Shown piece after piece: positions 33,930 through 41,115 of a stretch of DNA of 42,131 nucleotides (position 1 is its first letter; each line of letters starts with the position of its first letter). The notes under the pieces were generated by a model. That model saw only the letters and a list, made by a program, of their open reading frames with translations, ran no database searches and was not told the origin of the DNA. A program made the position numbers and the translations under genes. This DNA is from Actinomadura sp. KC216 (GTDB lineage Bacteria; Actinomycetota; Actinomycetes; Streptosporangiales; Streptosporangiaceae): positions 1 to 42,131 of the forward strand of contig NZ_SMJX01000036.1 in assembly GCF_004348535.1 (NCBI RefSeq), read 5' to 3'.

Positions 33930-34966
33930 TGCGCGAGATCGCCGTGGTCGCGTTCGCGCAGACCCGGCACAGCGGCGAGGACGAGGGGCTCGCGGAGATC
34001 GAGATGCTCGCCCCCGTCATCACCGAGATCAAGGAGCGGACGGGCCTGGCGCGGTTCGGCTTCACCTGCTCCGGGTCGTGCGACTACCTCGCGGGCGCGC
34101 CGTTCGCGTTCGTGTCGGCGCTGGACGCGATCGGCGCCTGGCCGCCGATCTCCGAGAGCCATGTCGAGATGGACGCGGCCTGGGCCCTTTACGAGGCGTG
34201 GGTGAAACTGCTGCACGGCGACATCGACACCGCGCTCGTGTACGGGTTCGGGAAGTCGTCCCAGGGGAACCTGCGCGCGATCCTCACCCAGCAGCTCGAC
34301 CCGTACCATCTGGCGCCGCTCGGCATCGACGCGGTGTCGCTGGCCGCGCTCCAGGCCCGCGCCTACATGGAACGGACGGGCGCGAAGGAGGACGACCTGC
34401 GCGCCGTCGCGGCCCGCTCGCGCGCGTCCGGCCGCGGCAACCCGTACGCGCTCCACCTGGAGGAACCCGGCGAAGAGGAGTACGACGTCGCGCCGCTGCG
34501 CCCGTACGACGTCGCGCCCATCACGGACGGCGCCGCCGCGATCGTCCTGGCCGCCGGGGACAAGGCGCGGGAGCTGTGCGAACGTCCAGCGTGGATCGCG
34601 GGCATCGACCACCGCGGCGAGCCGCACGCGCCCGGCGTCCGCGACCTGACCCGCTCGGAGGCGACGCGCGTCGCAGGCGAGAAGGCGGGCGCGGCGGGCG
34701 TCGAGGTCGCCGAGCTGCACGCCCAGTTCAGCCACGAGGAGCTGATCCTGCGCGAGGCGTTGGGCCTGGGTGATGGTGTGACGGTCAACCCGTCCGGCGG
34801 CGCATTGTCGGCCAATCCCATGATGGCGGCCGGGCTGATCCGGATCGGTGAGGCCGCGGCGCGCATCCACGACGGGACGGCGTCCCGGACGCTGGGGCAC
34901 GCGTCGTCCGGTCCCTGCCTCCAGCAGAACCTGGTGTGCGTCCTCTCGGGAGAGAACGATGGGTAA
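33929..34966 (+). CDS. Thiolase-fold lipid-transfer/aldolase-like protein (Ltp4-like), lacking the nucleophilic Cys
   Basis: A 345-residue thiolase-superfamily protein of the SCP-x/Ltp branch. The expected nucleophile loop reads 'SHVEMDAAWALYEAWVKLL' (78-96), with Ala or Asp near 82-83 where true thiolases have Cys. The C-terminal His loops are partly kept: 'HAQFSHEEL', 'VNPSGGALSANPMMAAGL' and 'GHASSGP'. The related Ltp2 works as a retro-aldolase with a DUF35 partner and also lacks the Cys. Start ATG 33929 is coupled to the DUF35 stop. A lyase role in side-chain shortening or a structural partner of the next gene is likely; thiolysis is unlikely. Confidence 0.88.
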   Translation: MREIAVVAFAQTRHSGEDEGLAEIEMLAPVITEIKERTGLARFGFTCSGSCDYLAGAPFAFVSALDAIGAWPPISESHVEMDAAWALYEAWVKLLHGDIDTALVYGFGKSSQGNLRAILTQQLDPYHLAPLGIDAVSLAALQARAYMERTGAKEDDLRAVAARSRASGRGNPYALHLEEPGEEEYDVAPLRPYDVAPITDGAAAIVLAAGDKARELCERPAWIAGIDHRGEPHAPGVRDLTRSEATRVAGEKAGAAGVEVAELHAQFSHEELILREALGLGDGVTVNPSGGALSANPMMAAGLIRIGEAAARIHDGTASRTLGHASSGPCLQQNLVCVLSGENDG

Positions 34967-36116
34967 CCGCTGCGCGATCATCGGCGTCGGGCAGACCGCG
35001 TACCGGACCCGGCGGCTGGACGTCTCGATGCCCGGCCTGCTCCGCGAGGCGGCCCGCCGGGCGCTCGACGACGCCGGGCTGACCTGGAAGGACATCGACG
35101 CCGTCGTCGTCGGCAAGGCCCCCGACCTGTTCGAGGGCGTGATGATGCCGGAGACGTTCCTCGCGGACGCGCTCGGCGCCGCCGGGAAGCCGCTCATGCG
35201 CGTGCACACGGCCGGGTCGGTCGGCGGGTCCACGGCGATCGTCGCGGCGGGGTTGATCCAGGGCGGCGTGCACGAGCGCGTCCTCACGGTGGCGTGGGAG
35301 AAGCAGTCGGAGTCGAACGCGACGTGGGCGCTGACGGTGAACTCGCCGTTCACGACGTCGCTGGTCGTGGGCGCGGGCGGCTACTTCGCCCCGCACATCC
35401 GCGCGTACATGCGCCGCGCGGGCGCCCCCGGCCACATCGGCACGCTCGTCGCCGTGAAGGACCGGCAGAACGCGCTGCGGAACGAGTACGCGCACCTGAA
35501 GATCCCCGGCATCTCCCGCGAGATGGTCGAGTCGACGCCGATGCTGTGGGAGCCGATCCGCTACCTGGAGACCTGCCCGTCGTCGGACGGCGCCTGCGCG
35601 ATGGTCCTGGCCTCGGAGGACGCGGCCAAACGGGCGCCGTCCCGCCCGGCCTGGGTGCACGGCACGTCGATGCGCTCCGAGCCGATGATGTTCGCCGGTC
35701 GCGACTCCGTCAGCCCGCAGGGCGGCAAGGACGCGGCGGCGGACGTGTACCGCCAGGCCGGGATCACCGACCCGCGCAGCGAGCTCGACTGCGCGGAGGT
35801 GTACGTCCCGTTCTCCTGGTACGAGCCGATGTGGCTGGAGAACCTCGGGTTCTGCGGCGAGAACGAGGGCTGGAAGCTCACCGAGGCGGGCGCGACGGCG
35901 ATGGACGGCGACATCCCGTGGAACCCGTCCGGCGGGGTGCTGTCGTCCAACCCGATCGGCGCGTCCGGGATGATCCGGTTCGCGGAGGCGGCGCTACAGG
36001 TGCGCGGTCAGGCGGGCGAGCACCAGGTGGACGGGGCGCGCCGCGCGCTCGGCCACGCCTACGGCGGCGGCGCCCAGTTCTTCGCGATGTGGGTCGTCGG
36101 CAGCGACAAACCCTGA
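34959..36116 (+). CDS. Thiolase-fold lipid-transfer/aldolase-like protein (Ltp3-like), lacking the nucleophilic Cys
   Basis: A 385-residue thiolase-superfamily protein. The nucleophile loop reads 'RVHTAGSVGGSTAIVAAGLI' (81-100), with Gly86 at the catalytic Cys position. 'VYVPFSWYEPMWLENLGF', 'WNPSGGVLSSNPIGASGMIR' and 'GHAYGGG' (365-371, Tyr after the conserved His) fill the C-terminal active-site loops; tyrosines serve as acid/base in the Ltp2 aldolase, so Tyr368 is a candidate. ATG 34959 has GGGAGAG about 5 nt upstream and overlaps the previous gene by 8 bp. With the preceding thiolase-like and DUF35 proteins it probably forms one complex acting on a CoA thioester; mycobacterial Ltp3 (Rv3523) is the recalled match. 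Confidence 0.88.
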   Translation: MGNRCAIIGVGQTAYRTRRLDVSMPGLLREAARRALDDAGLTWKDIDAVVVGKAPDLFEGVMMPETFLADALGAAGKPLMRVHTAGSVGGSTAIVAAGLIQGGVHERVLTVAWEKQSESNATWALTVNSPFTTSLVVGAGGYFAPHIRAYMRRAGAPGHIGTLVAVKDRQNALRNEYAHLKIPGISREMVESTPMLWEPIRYLETCPSSDGACAMVLASEDAAKRAPSRPAWVHGTSMRSEPMMFAGRDSVSPQGGKDAAADVYRQAGITDPRSELDCAEVYVPFSWYEPMWLENLGFCGENEGWKLTEAGATAMDGDIPWNPSGGVLSSNPIGASGMIRFAEAALQVRGQAGEHQVDGARRALGHAYGGGAQFFAMWVVGSDKP

Positions 36117-36157
36117 TTCCTTGGTAGAGGCGCGATGACCCATCCGGAGGACGTCCG

Positions 36158-37756
36158 ATGGAGTACAACCACGCTGACCTGTTCGAGGGAGTCGCGGACG
36201 CGGTCGGTGAGCGCGTCGCCCTGGTCTGCGGTGACCGGCGGCTCACCTACGCGGAGCTGGACGAGCACGCGAACCGCCTCGCCCACCACCTCATGGACGC
36301 GGGCGTGGGCCCCGGGCAGCATGTCGCCGTCCAGCTCTACAACGGGATCGAGTACGCGGCGGCGCTGCTCGCGACGCTGAAGATCCGGGCCGTGCCGATC
36401 AACGTCAACTACCGCTACGTGGAAGGCGAGCTGCTCTACCTGTACCGGGACTCCGACAGCGTCGCGCTGCTCTACGACGCCGAATTCGAGGACCGCGTCG
36501 CCGCCACCGCGCCCGAGGCGCCGAAGCTGAAGCATCTCATCGCGGTCGGCGGCACCACCCCCTCCGTTCCCGGCGCGGTCGCCTACGACGAGGCGCTCAA
36601 GGCCGCGGACGGAACCCGCACCGGCCTGCCCGCCCGCTCCGCCGACGATCTCTACATCATCTACACGGGCGGGACGACCGGGATGCCGAAAGGCGTCATG
36701 TGGACGACCGAGCACCTGCTGTTCGCGTTCTGGAACCCGACGCTCCCGCGCCCGGCGAAGCCGGAGGACGTCGTCGAGCTGGCGCGCGGCGGCGGCCCGC
36801 TGGTGATGATGCCGGTCGCGCCGCTGATGCACGGCGCCGCGCAGGTCGCCTCGTTCATCTGCTGGTTCATGGGCGCCACGCTCGTCTACACCCGCCGGTT
36901 CGACGCCGCCGACATCTGGCGGACGATCGAGCGCGAGAAGGTCAACTCGCTCACGATCACCGGTGACGCGATGGCGGTCCCGATGGCGGACGAGCTGGCC
37001 CGCGGCGGCTACGACACCTCCTCGCTGCTGGCGTTCGTCTCGACGGGCGCGATCTTCACCGGGACCGTCCGCGACCGCGTCCAGGCCCTCCTCCCGAACA
37101 CGATCATCATGGACCGGTTCGGCTCGACGGAGTCGGGCTCGACCGCCGAGGCGGTCGCGGGCTCGACCCCCGAGAAGGGGTTGCGTTTCGCGCCCGACGT
37201 GACGGACGTGACCGTCCTGGACGACGCGCTCCGGCCGGTCGAGCCGGGCTCAGGCGTCATCGGGCAGGTCGCCCGCACCGGGCACATCGCGCTCGGCTAC
37301 TACAACGACCCGGACAAGACCGCGCGGACGTTCCCCGAGGTCGACGGGCGGCGCTGGCTCCTCACCGGCGACATCGCGACCGTGGAGCGGGACGGGTCGA
37401 TCGCCGTGTACGGGCGCGGCTCGCAGGCCATCAACACCGGCGGGGAGAAGGTGTTCCCGGAGGAGGTCGAGGCCGTCCTGAAGGGGCATCCGGCCGTGTA
37501 CGACGCGGTCGTCACCGGCATCCCGGACGAGCGGTGGGGGAACCGCGTCGCGGCGGTGATCCAGCCGGCCGGCGACGGAGGCGACGGGCGGCAGCCGTCG
37601 CCCGACGACCTGGACGCGCACTGCCGCAGGGAGCTGTCGGGGTACAAGGTGCCGCGCGTCTACGCCTTCGTCGACGAGATGAAGCGCTCCCCGGCGGGCA
37701 AGGCCGACTACCGCTGGGCGAAGCAGGTGGCGGAGGGGGCGGCGGACGCCCGATAA
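36158..37756 (+). CDS. Acyl-CoA synthetase, FadD19-like (steroid side-chain CoA ligase type)
   Basis: A 532-residue ANL ligase. 'ERVALVCGDRRLTYAELDEHANRLAHHL', 'INVNYRYVEGELLYLYRDSD', P-loop 'YTGGTTGMPKGVMW' (from 169), 'LMHGAAQ', 'ITGDAMAVP', 'DRFGSTESGS', 'GRGSQAINTGGEKVFPEEVE' and the C-terminal 'DEMKRSPAGKADYRWAK' match the pattern of mycobacterial FadD19, which activates C26 cholesterol-derived acids, and its close relatives FadD17 and FadD3. ATG 36158 has GGAGG 8 nt upstream. It lies 41 bp after the thiolase-like gene and ends the catabolic run before the MarR gene. Confidence 0.93.
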   Translation: MEYNHADLFEGVADAVGERVALVCGDRRLTYAELDEHANRLAHHLMDAGVGPGQHVAVQLYNGIEYAAALLATLKIRAVPINVNYRYVEGELLYLYRDSDSVALLYDAEFEDRVAATAPEAPKLKHLIAVGGTTPSVPGAVAYDEALKAADGTRTGLPARSADDLYIIYTGGTTGMPKGVMWTTEHLLFAFWNPTLPRPAKPEDVVELARGGGPLVMMPVAPLMHGAAQVASFICWFMGATLVYTRRFDAADIWRTIEREKVNSLTITGDAMAVPMADELARGGYDTSSLLAFVSTGAIFTGTVRDRVQALLPNTIIMDRFGSTESGSTAEAVAGSTPEKGLRFAPDVTDVTVLDDALRPVEPGSGVIGQVARTGHIALGYYNDPDKTARTFPEVDGRRWLLTGDIATVERDGSIAVYGRGSQAINTGGEKVFPEEVEAVLKGHPAVYDAVVTGIPDERWGNRVAAVIQPAGDGGDGRQPSPDDLDAHCRRELSGYKVPRVYAFVDEMKRSPAGKADYRWAKQVAEGAADAR

Positions 37757-37823
37757 CACCTGACAGCGCGGTCCGCCACGCGTGATGCGGCCCCCGGCTG
37801 GTCCCGTCCGGATCCGGCCACTA

Positions 37824-37840
37824 GACTCTCCAGGAGAGTC
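37824..37840. promoter_or_regulatory. 17-bp perfect palindromic operator before the MarR gene
   Basis: gactctcc-a-ggagagtc is a perfect palindrome. A related pair, ctctcc (37856-37861) and ggagag (37878-37883), flanks a wider second site. TAGACT (37822-37827) is a possible -10 overlapping the operator. Autoregulation by the adjacent MarR protein is the likely use. Confidence 0.6.
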
Positions 37841-37891
37841 GCTCTTGTAATGAGCCTCTCCATATGCGAGCAATTAGGGGAGAGTGGGGCC

Positions 37892-38362
37892 GTGTCGACC
37901 CCGGAGCGCGAACGGATGGCGGGCGAGCTGCAGATGGCGATGCAGCGCAGCACGATGTTCACGGTGCTGCTGCACCATGCCACCGCGAGCAAGGCGGGCA
38001 TGAACGTGACCGACGCGCAGTGCGTGAACGCGCTGTCGCTGGACGGGCCGCAGACCCCGGGCCAGCTCGCGCAGCTCATGGGCATCACGACCGGCGGCGC
38101 CATCACCGCCGTGATCGACCGGCTGGAGAAGGCGGGCTACGTCCGGCGCACCCGCGACCCCGACGACCGCCGCCGCGTGATCGTCGAGCTGGTCGAGGAG
38201 AACGTCGCCCGGTTCGGCCGCTACTTCGAGCCGATCGGCCGGGTCTTCCGCGACCGCCTCGACGGCTACACCGACGAGCAGATCGCCTTCCTGCTCGACT
38301 GGATCCGCCACAACAACGAGGCGATGCCCCGCGTCATCGAGGAGATCAGAAAACTCCCGTAG
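37892..38362 (+). CDS. MarR-family transcriptional regulator
   Basis: A 156-residue winged-helix regulator. The recognition region reads 'QTPGQLAQLMGITTGGAITAVIDRLEKAGYVRRTRDPDDRRRVIVELV', the MarR HTH plus the Asp/Arg wing. GTG 37892 has GGGGAGAG about 9 nt upstream; ATG 37850 in the same frame is possible but lies inside the putative operator region and lacks a ribosome site. MarR proteins bind palindromes and release on binding aromatic or CoA-type ligands, so control of the preceding catabolic genes or of itself by an acyl-CoA is plausible. It follows the FadD19-like gene by 135 bp. Confidence 0.92.
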   Translation: MSTPERERMAGELQMAMQRSTMFTVLLHHATASKAGMNVTDAQCVNALSLDGPQTPGQLAQLMGITTGGAITAVIDRLEKAGYVRRTRDPDDRRRVIVELVEENVARFGRYFEPIGRVFRDRLDGYTDEQIAFLLDWIRHNNEAMPRVIEEIRKLP

Positions 38363-38585
38363 GGGCACCCGTCGTGGGTTGGTCCGGGAACAGCCGCGGC
38401 GGTCCCCCCGGCCGCGGGCGGCCGCTCCCGGAACTCGTGCCGCCGAAAGGGCGACACCTGTCACGTGACCGCTCCGCGGCGGGTCACACGGATCCCGGAC
38501 GGTGACTTCGGTCACATCGCCACATATCGGACAGCGGGCCTGCCCGGCTCGCCCCGGTTCGCCGGGCCGCCGCCCGAAGTGAGAG

Positions 38586-38606
38586 CATGCGCGCGTCGCG
38601 CGCATG
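38586..38606. repeat. 21-bp perfect palindrome ahead of the kinase gene
   Basis: catgcgcgcg-t-cgcgcgcatg is perfectly symmetric about 38596 and its right end forms an in-frame ATG (38604). It may be an operator or an RNA stem in the leader of the kinase gene. The rest of the gene-free stretch 38363-38624 has GC-rich hairpin potential (ccgcggc 38394-38400 with gccgcgg 38411-38417) but no clear promoter. Confidence 0.55.
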
Positions 38607-38624
38607 AAAGGACGACGTCTGACC

Positions 38625-40235
38625 GTGGAACCGCTGCGTCCCGAGGACCCATCCGAGATCGGCGGCTACCCGCTGATCGCCCGCATCGGCGCCGGCGGCA
38701 TGGGCCAGGTCTATCTGGGACTCACCGGTGCCGGGCGGCACATCGCCCTCAAGGTGATCCGCGAGGACTTCGAGGGCCCGCAGGCGCTCGCCCGGTTCCG
38801 GCGGGAGGTCGCGACCGTCGAGCGGGTGCGCAGCCGGTTCGCCGCCGCGATGGTCGGCGCCGGGCTGGACGCCCCGCCCTACTGGCTCGCGACCGAGTAC
38901 GTCCCGGGCCCGACGCTGCGGCAGGCCGTCGCCGAGAACGGCCCCCTGCCGCCCGACACCTGCGTACGGCTCCTCGCCGCCCTCGCCCAGGGCCTGCTGG
39001 AGATCCACCGGCACGGCGTCCAGCACCGCGACCTCAAGCCCGGCAACGTGATCCTCGCCCCGGACGGGCCGCGCCTCATCGACTTCGGCATCGCGCGCGG
39101 CGAGGGCCAGACGCAGATCACCCAGACCGGCGCGTGGAACGGCACGCCCGGCTACGTCGCGCCCGAGGTCGTCCGCGAGCAGGAGCCCGTGCCCGCGTCC
39201 GACGTGTTCTCGCTCGCCGGGACCATCGCCTACGCCGCGACGGGACGCCCGCCGTTCGGCGGCGGCCGCATTGAGGCGATCATCCACCGCACGCTCAGCG
39301 GCGACATCGACCTCGACGGCGCCGACCCGCGCGTCGCCGAACTCGTCCGGCTGTGCGCGGAGAAGGAGCCCGGCTCGCGGATCTCGCTGGAGCGGCTGCT
39401 GGAGATCGCCGCGTCCACCGCCGCCCTCGCCGACGACCCCGCCTACCGGCGGATCGTGGGCGTCCCGCAGCCGGCGCCGGCCAGCGTCGCGGACGCCGCC
39501 GCGTCCGGGCTCGTCCCGCCGAACCGCACCCGGACGACGGTCACCGGCGGCGGCACGCGCCTCCGCTCGCGCGCCGCCGTCATCGCCGCCGGCGCCGGGG
39601 TGGTCGCGGTCGTCCTGGGCGGCGCGTTCGTCGCGCGCTCCGTCCTCAACGGCGACGAGGGCGGGAACCGGGCGAACGGGGCGCGGGGCGGCCAGAGCCC
39701 GGACGGTGGCGGCGGTCCCGCCACGACGCCCGGCGGCTCGCCCGCCGGGCAGACCCGCGACCCCGGCGGCCCTCCGCCGGACGAGGTCCAGGTGAGGCTC
39801 CCCACCAAGGAGTTCCAGGCCGTGGGGTACTCCCCGCGGGACGGCGTCTGCCTGCCGCTGCCCACGGCCGAGGACCGGGCCCTCTCCGGCCAGATGCAGG
39901 TCTCGGCGCCGCGCACCCCCGTAACCGGGGCGACCGTGAAGTTCGGCATGCGCTTCAAGTACGAGTGGCCGGAGAACTACTACGTGACCGCACAGGTCCG
40001 CCCGCCCGGGCCGCACGGCAGCGCGGGACCGGGCTGGGTGTACAGCAAGCCGCGCCTCCTGCCGAGCGACGGCACCTGGCTCGACTTCACCTTCCCGGCC
40101 GACTTCCGCTGGGACGGCTCGGGCGCCGGGGCGGACACGCGGCTGCGGCCCGGCACGTGGACGGTCGTCTGGATGCACGTCCACTCCAGCGGCGACGCCT
40201 ACTACATCGGCTGCGACGGCTTCACCGCGCGGTAA
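38625..40235 (+). CDS. Membrane Ser/Thr protein kinase (PknB-type) with unassigned extracytoplasmic domain
   Basis: A 536-residue receptor kinase. Kinase domain about 10-275: Gly loop 'GAGGMGQVYLG' (about 22), ATP-anchoring Lys in 'IALKVIRE' (about 43), catalytic 'HRDLKPGN' (134-141), 'DFGIAR' (153-158) and 'GTPGYVAPEV'. A Pro/Gly-rich linker leads to a TM helix (about 316-338), then a disordered Gly/Pro stretch and an outer domain of about 150 residues ('VQVRLPTKEFQAVGY' to 'YYIGCDGFTAR') with no PASTA repeats and two cysteines. GTG 38625 fits the usual 'LRPEDPxxIGGYxL' N-terminus; ATG 38604 lies in a palindrome and lacks a ribosome site. Signal and substrates unknown; it sits within the lipid catabolic region. 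Confidence 0.92.
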   Translation: MEPLRPEDPSEIGGYPLIARIGAGGMGQVYLGLTGAGRHIALKVIREDFEGPQALARFRREVATVERVRSRFAAAMVGAGLDAPPYWLATEYVPGPTLRQAVAENGPLPPDTCVRLLAALAQGLLEIHRHGVQHRDLKPGNVILAPDGPRLIDFGIARGEGQTQITQTGAWNGTPGYVAPEVVREQEPVPASDVFSLAGTIAYAATGRPPFGGGRIEAIIHRTLSGDIDLDGADPRVAELVRLCAEKEPGSRISLERLLEIAASTAALADDPAYRRIVGVPQPAPASVADAAASGLVPPNRTRTTVTGGGTRLRSRAAVIAAGAGVVAVVLGGAFVARSVLNGDEGGNRANGARGGQSPDGGGGPATTPGGSPAGQTRDPGGPPPDEVQVRLPTKEFQAVGYSPRDGVCLPLPTAEDRALSGQMQVSAPRTPVTGATVKFGMRFKYEWPENYYVTAQVRPPGPHGSAGPGWVYSKPRLLPSDGTWLDFTFPADFRWDGSGAGADTRLRPGTWTVVWMHVHSSGDAYYIGCDGFTAR

Positions 40236-40253
40236 CCGCCCGGTGGGTAGCTG

Positions 40254-40267
40254 ACTGACGCGTCAGT
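40254..40267. promoter_or_regulatory. 14-bp perfect palindrome (TetR-type operator candidate) before the SDR-LLM operon
   Basis: actgacg-cgtcagt is a perfect palindrome lying in the -35 region of a promoter with -10 TACAGT (40278-40283). It is unlike the KstR-type sites, so a second regulator probably controls the SDR and LLM genes. Confidence 0.6.
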
Positions 40268-40333
40268 AACGTCATCGGTACAGTGAACCGAGTCGGATTC
40301 TGCCCGGCGTGCCCAGAGGTAGGGAGAGTGCGG

Positions 40334-41101
40334 ATGCGGACTGGACTTCAAGGGAAGACGGCCCTGGTCACCGGGGCCTCCCGGGGGATCGGCAAGGCGA
40401 TCGCCACCGCGCTCGCCGCCGAGGGCGCGAACGTCGTCCTCTCCTCGCGCAGGCAGGAGGGGCTGGACGAGGCCGCCAAGGAGATCACCGCCGCGCATCC
40501 GGGCGCGGGCGTCCTCGCGAAGGCCGCGCACGTCGGCGACGCCGACGCGGCCGCCGCCTGCGTGGACGCCGCCGTCGCCGAGTTCGGCGGGATCGACGTC
40601 CTGGTCAACAACGCCGGGACGAACCCCTACTTCGGTCCGATGGCCGACATCGAGCAGTCCGCCGCCGCGAAGACCGTCGAGGTCAACCAGTTCGCCGTCG
40701 TCCAGTGGACGGGGCTCGCCCTGCGCGCGTCGATGGCCGAGCGCGGCGGCTCCATCATCAACATCGCGTCCGTCGGCGGCCTGGTCACCGAGATCGGGAT
40801 CGGCTACTACAACGTCACCAAGGCCGCCGTCATCCACCTCAGCCGCCAGTTCGCGATGGAGCTGGCGCCGAAGGTCCGCGTCAACTGCATCGCGCCCGGG
40901 CTGGTCAAGACCCATCTCGCCCGCGCGCTCTGGGAGAACAACGAGGAGGAGATCAGCAGGCACACGCCGCTCGGCCGCATCGGCGAGCCCGAGGACATCG
41001 CCGGCGCCGCCGTCTTCCTCGCGGGCGACGCGTCGTCCTGGATGACCGGGCAGACGCTCGTCGTGGACGGCGGCGCCACCATCCGATCCTCGATCGCCTG
41101 A
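40334..41101 (+). CDS. Short-chain dehydrogenase/reductase (FabG-like)
   Basis: A 255-residue NAD(P)-dependent oxidoreductase. Cofactor motif TGASRGIG is at 13-20, 'NNAGTNPY' follows the fourth strand, and the catalytic triad is Ser146, Tyr159 and Lys163 (YNVTK). Family members interconvert hydroxy- and keto-acyl groups, including 3-hydroxyacyl-CoA steps of beta-oxidation. ATG 40334 has GGGAGAG 6 nt upstream; GTG 40328 is less well placed. It is followed at 14 bp by an LLM oxidoreductase gene, forming a two-gene operon under a palindromic operator. A 3-hydroxyacyl-CoA or hydroxysteroid dehydrogenase role is inferred from context. Confidence 0.94.
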   Translation: MRTGLQGKTALVTGASRGIGKAIATALAAEGANVVLSSRRQEGLDEAAKEITAAHPGAGVLAKAAHVGDADAAAACVDAAVAEFGGIDVLVNNAGTNPYFGPMADIEQSAAAKTVEVNQFAVVQWTGLALRASMAERGGSIINIASVGGLVTEIGIGYYNVTKAAVIHLSRQFAMELAPKVRVNCIAPGLVKTHLARALWENNEEEISRHTPLGRIGEPEDIAGAAVFLAGDASSWMTGQTLVVDGGATIRSSIA

Positions 41102-41115
41102 AAATGGGGGAACAC

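Noticed and set aside
37850..37891. ATG 37850 as start of the MarR protein
   Set aside because: No ribosome site, and it falls within the region between the two operator-like repeats; GTG 37892 has a strong purine-rich site. Not fully excluded.
38604..38624. ATG 38604 as start of the kinase
   Set aside because: The codon is part of a perfect palindrome with no ribosome site upstream, and the extra residues are not typical of the family. Not fully excluded.
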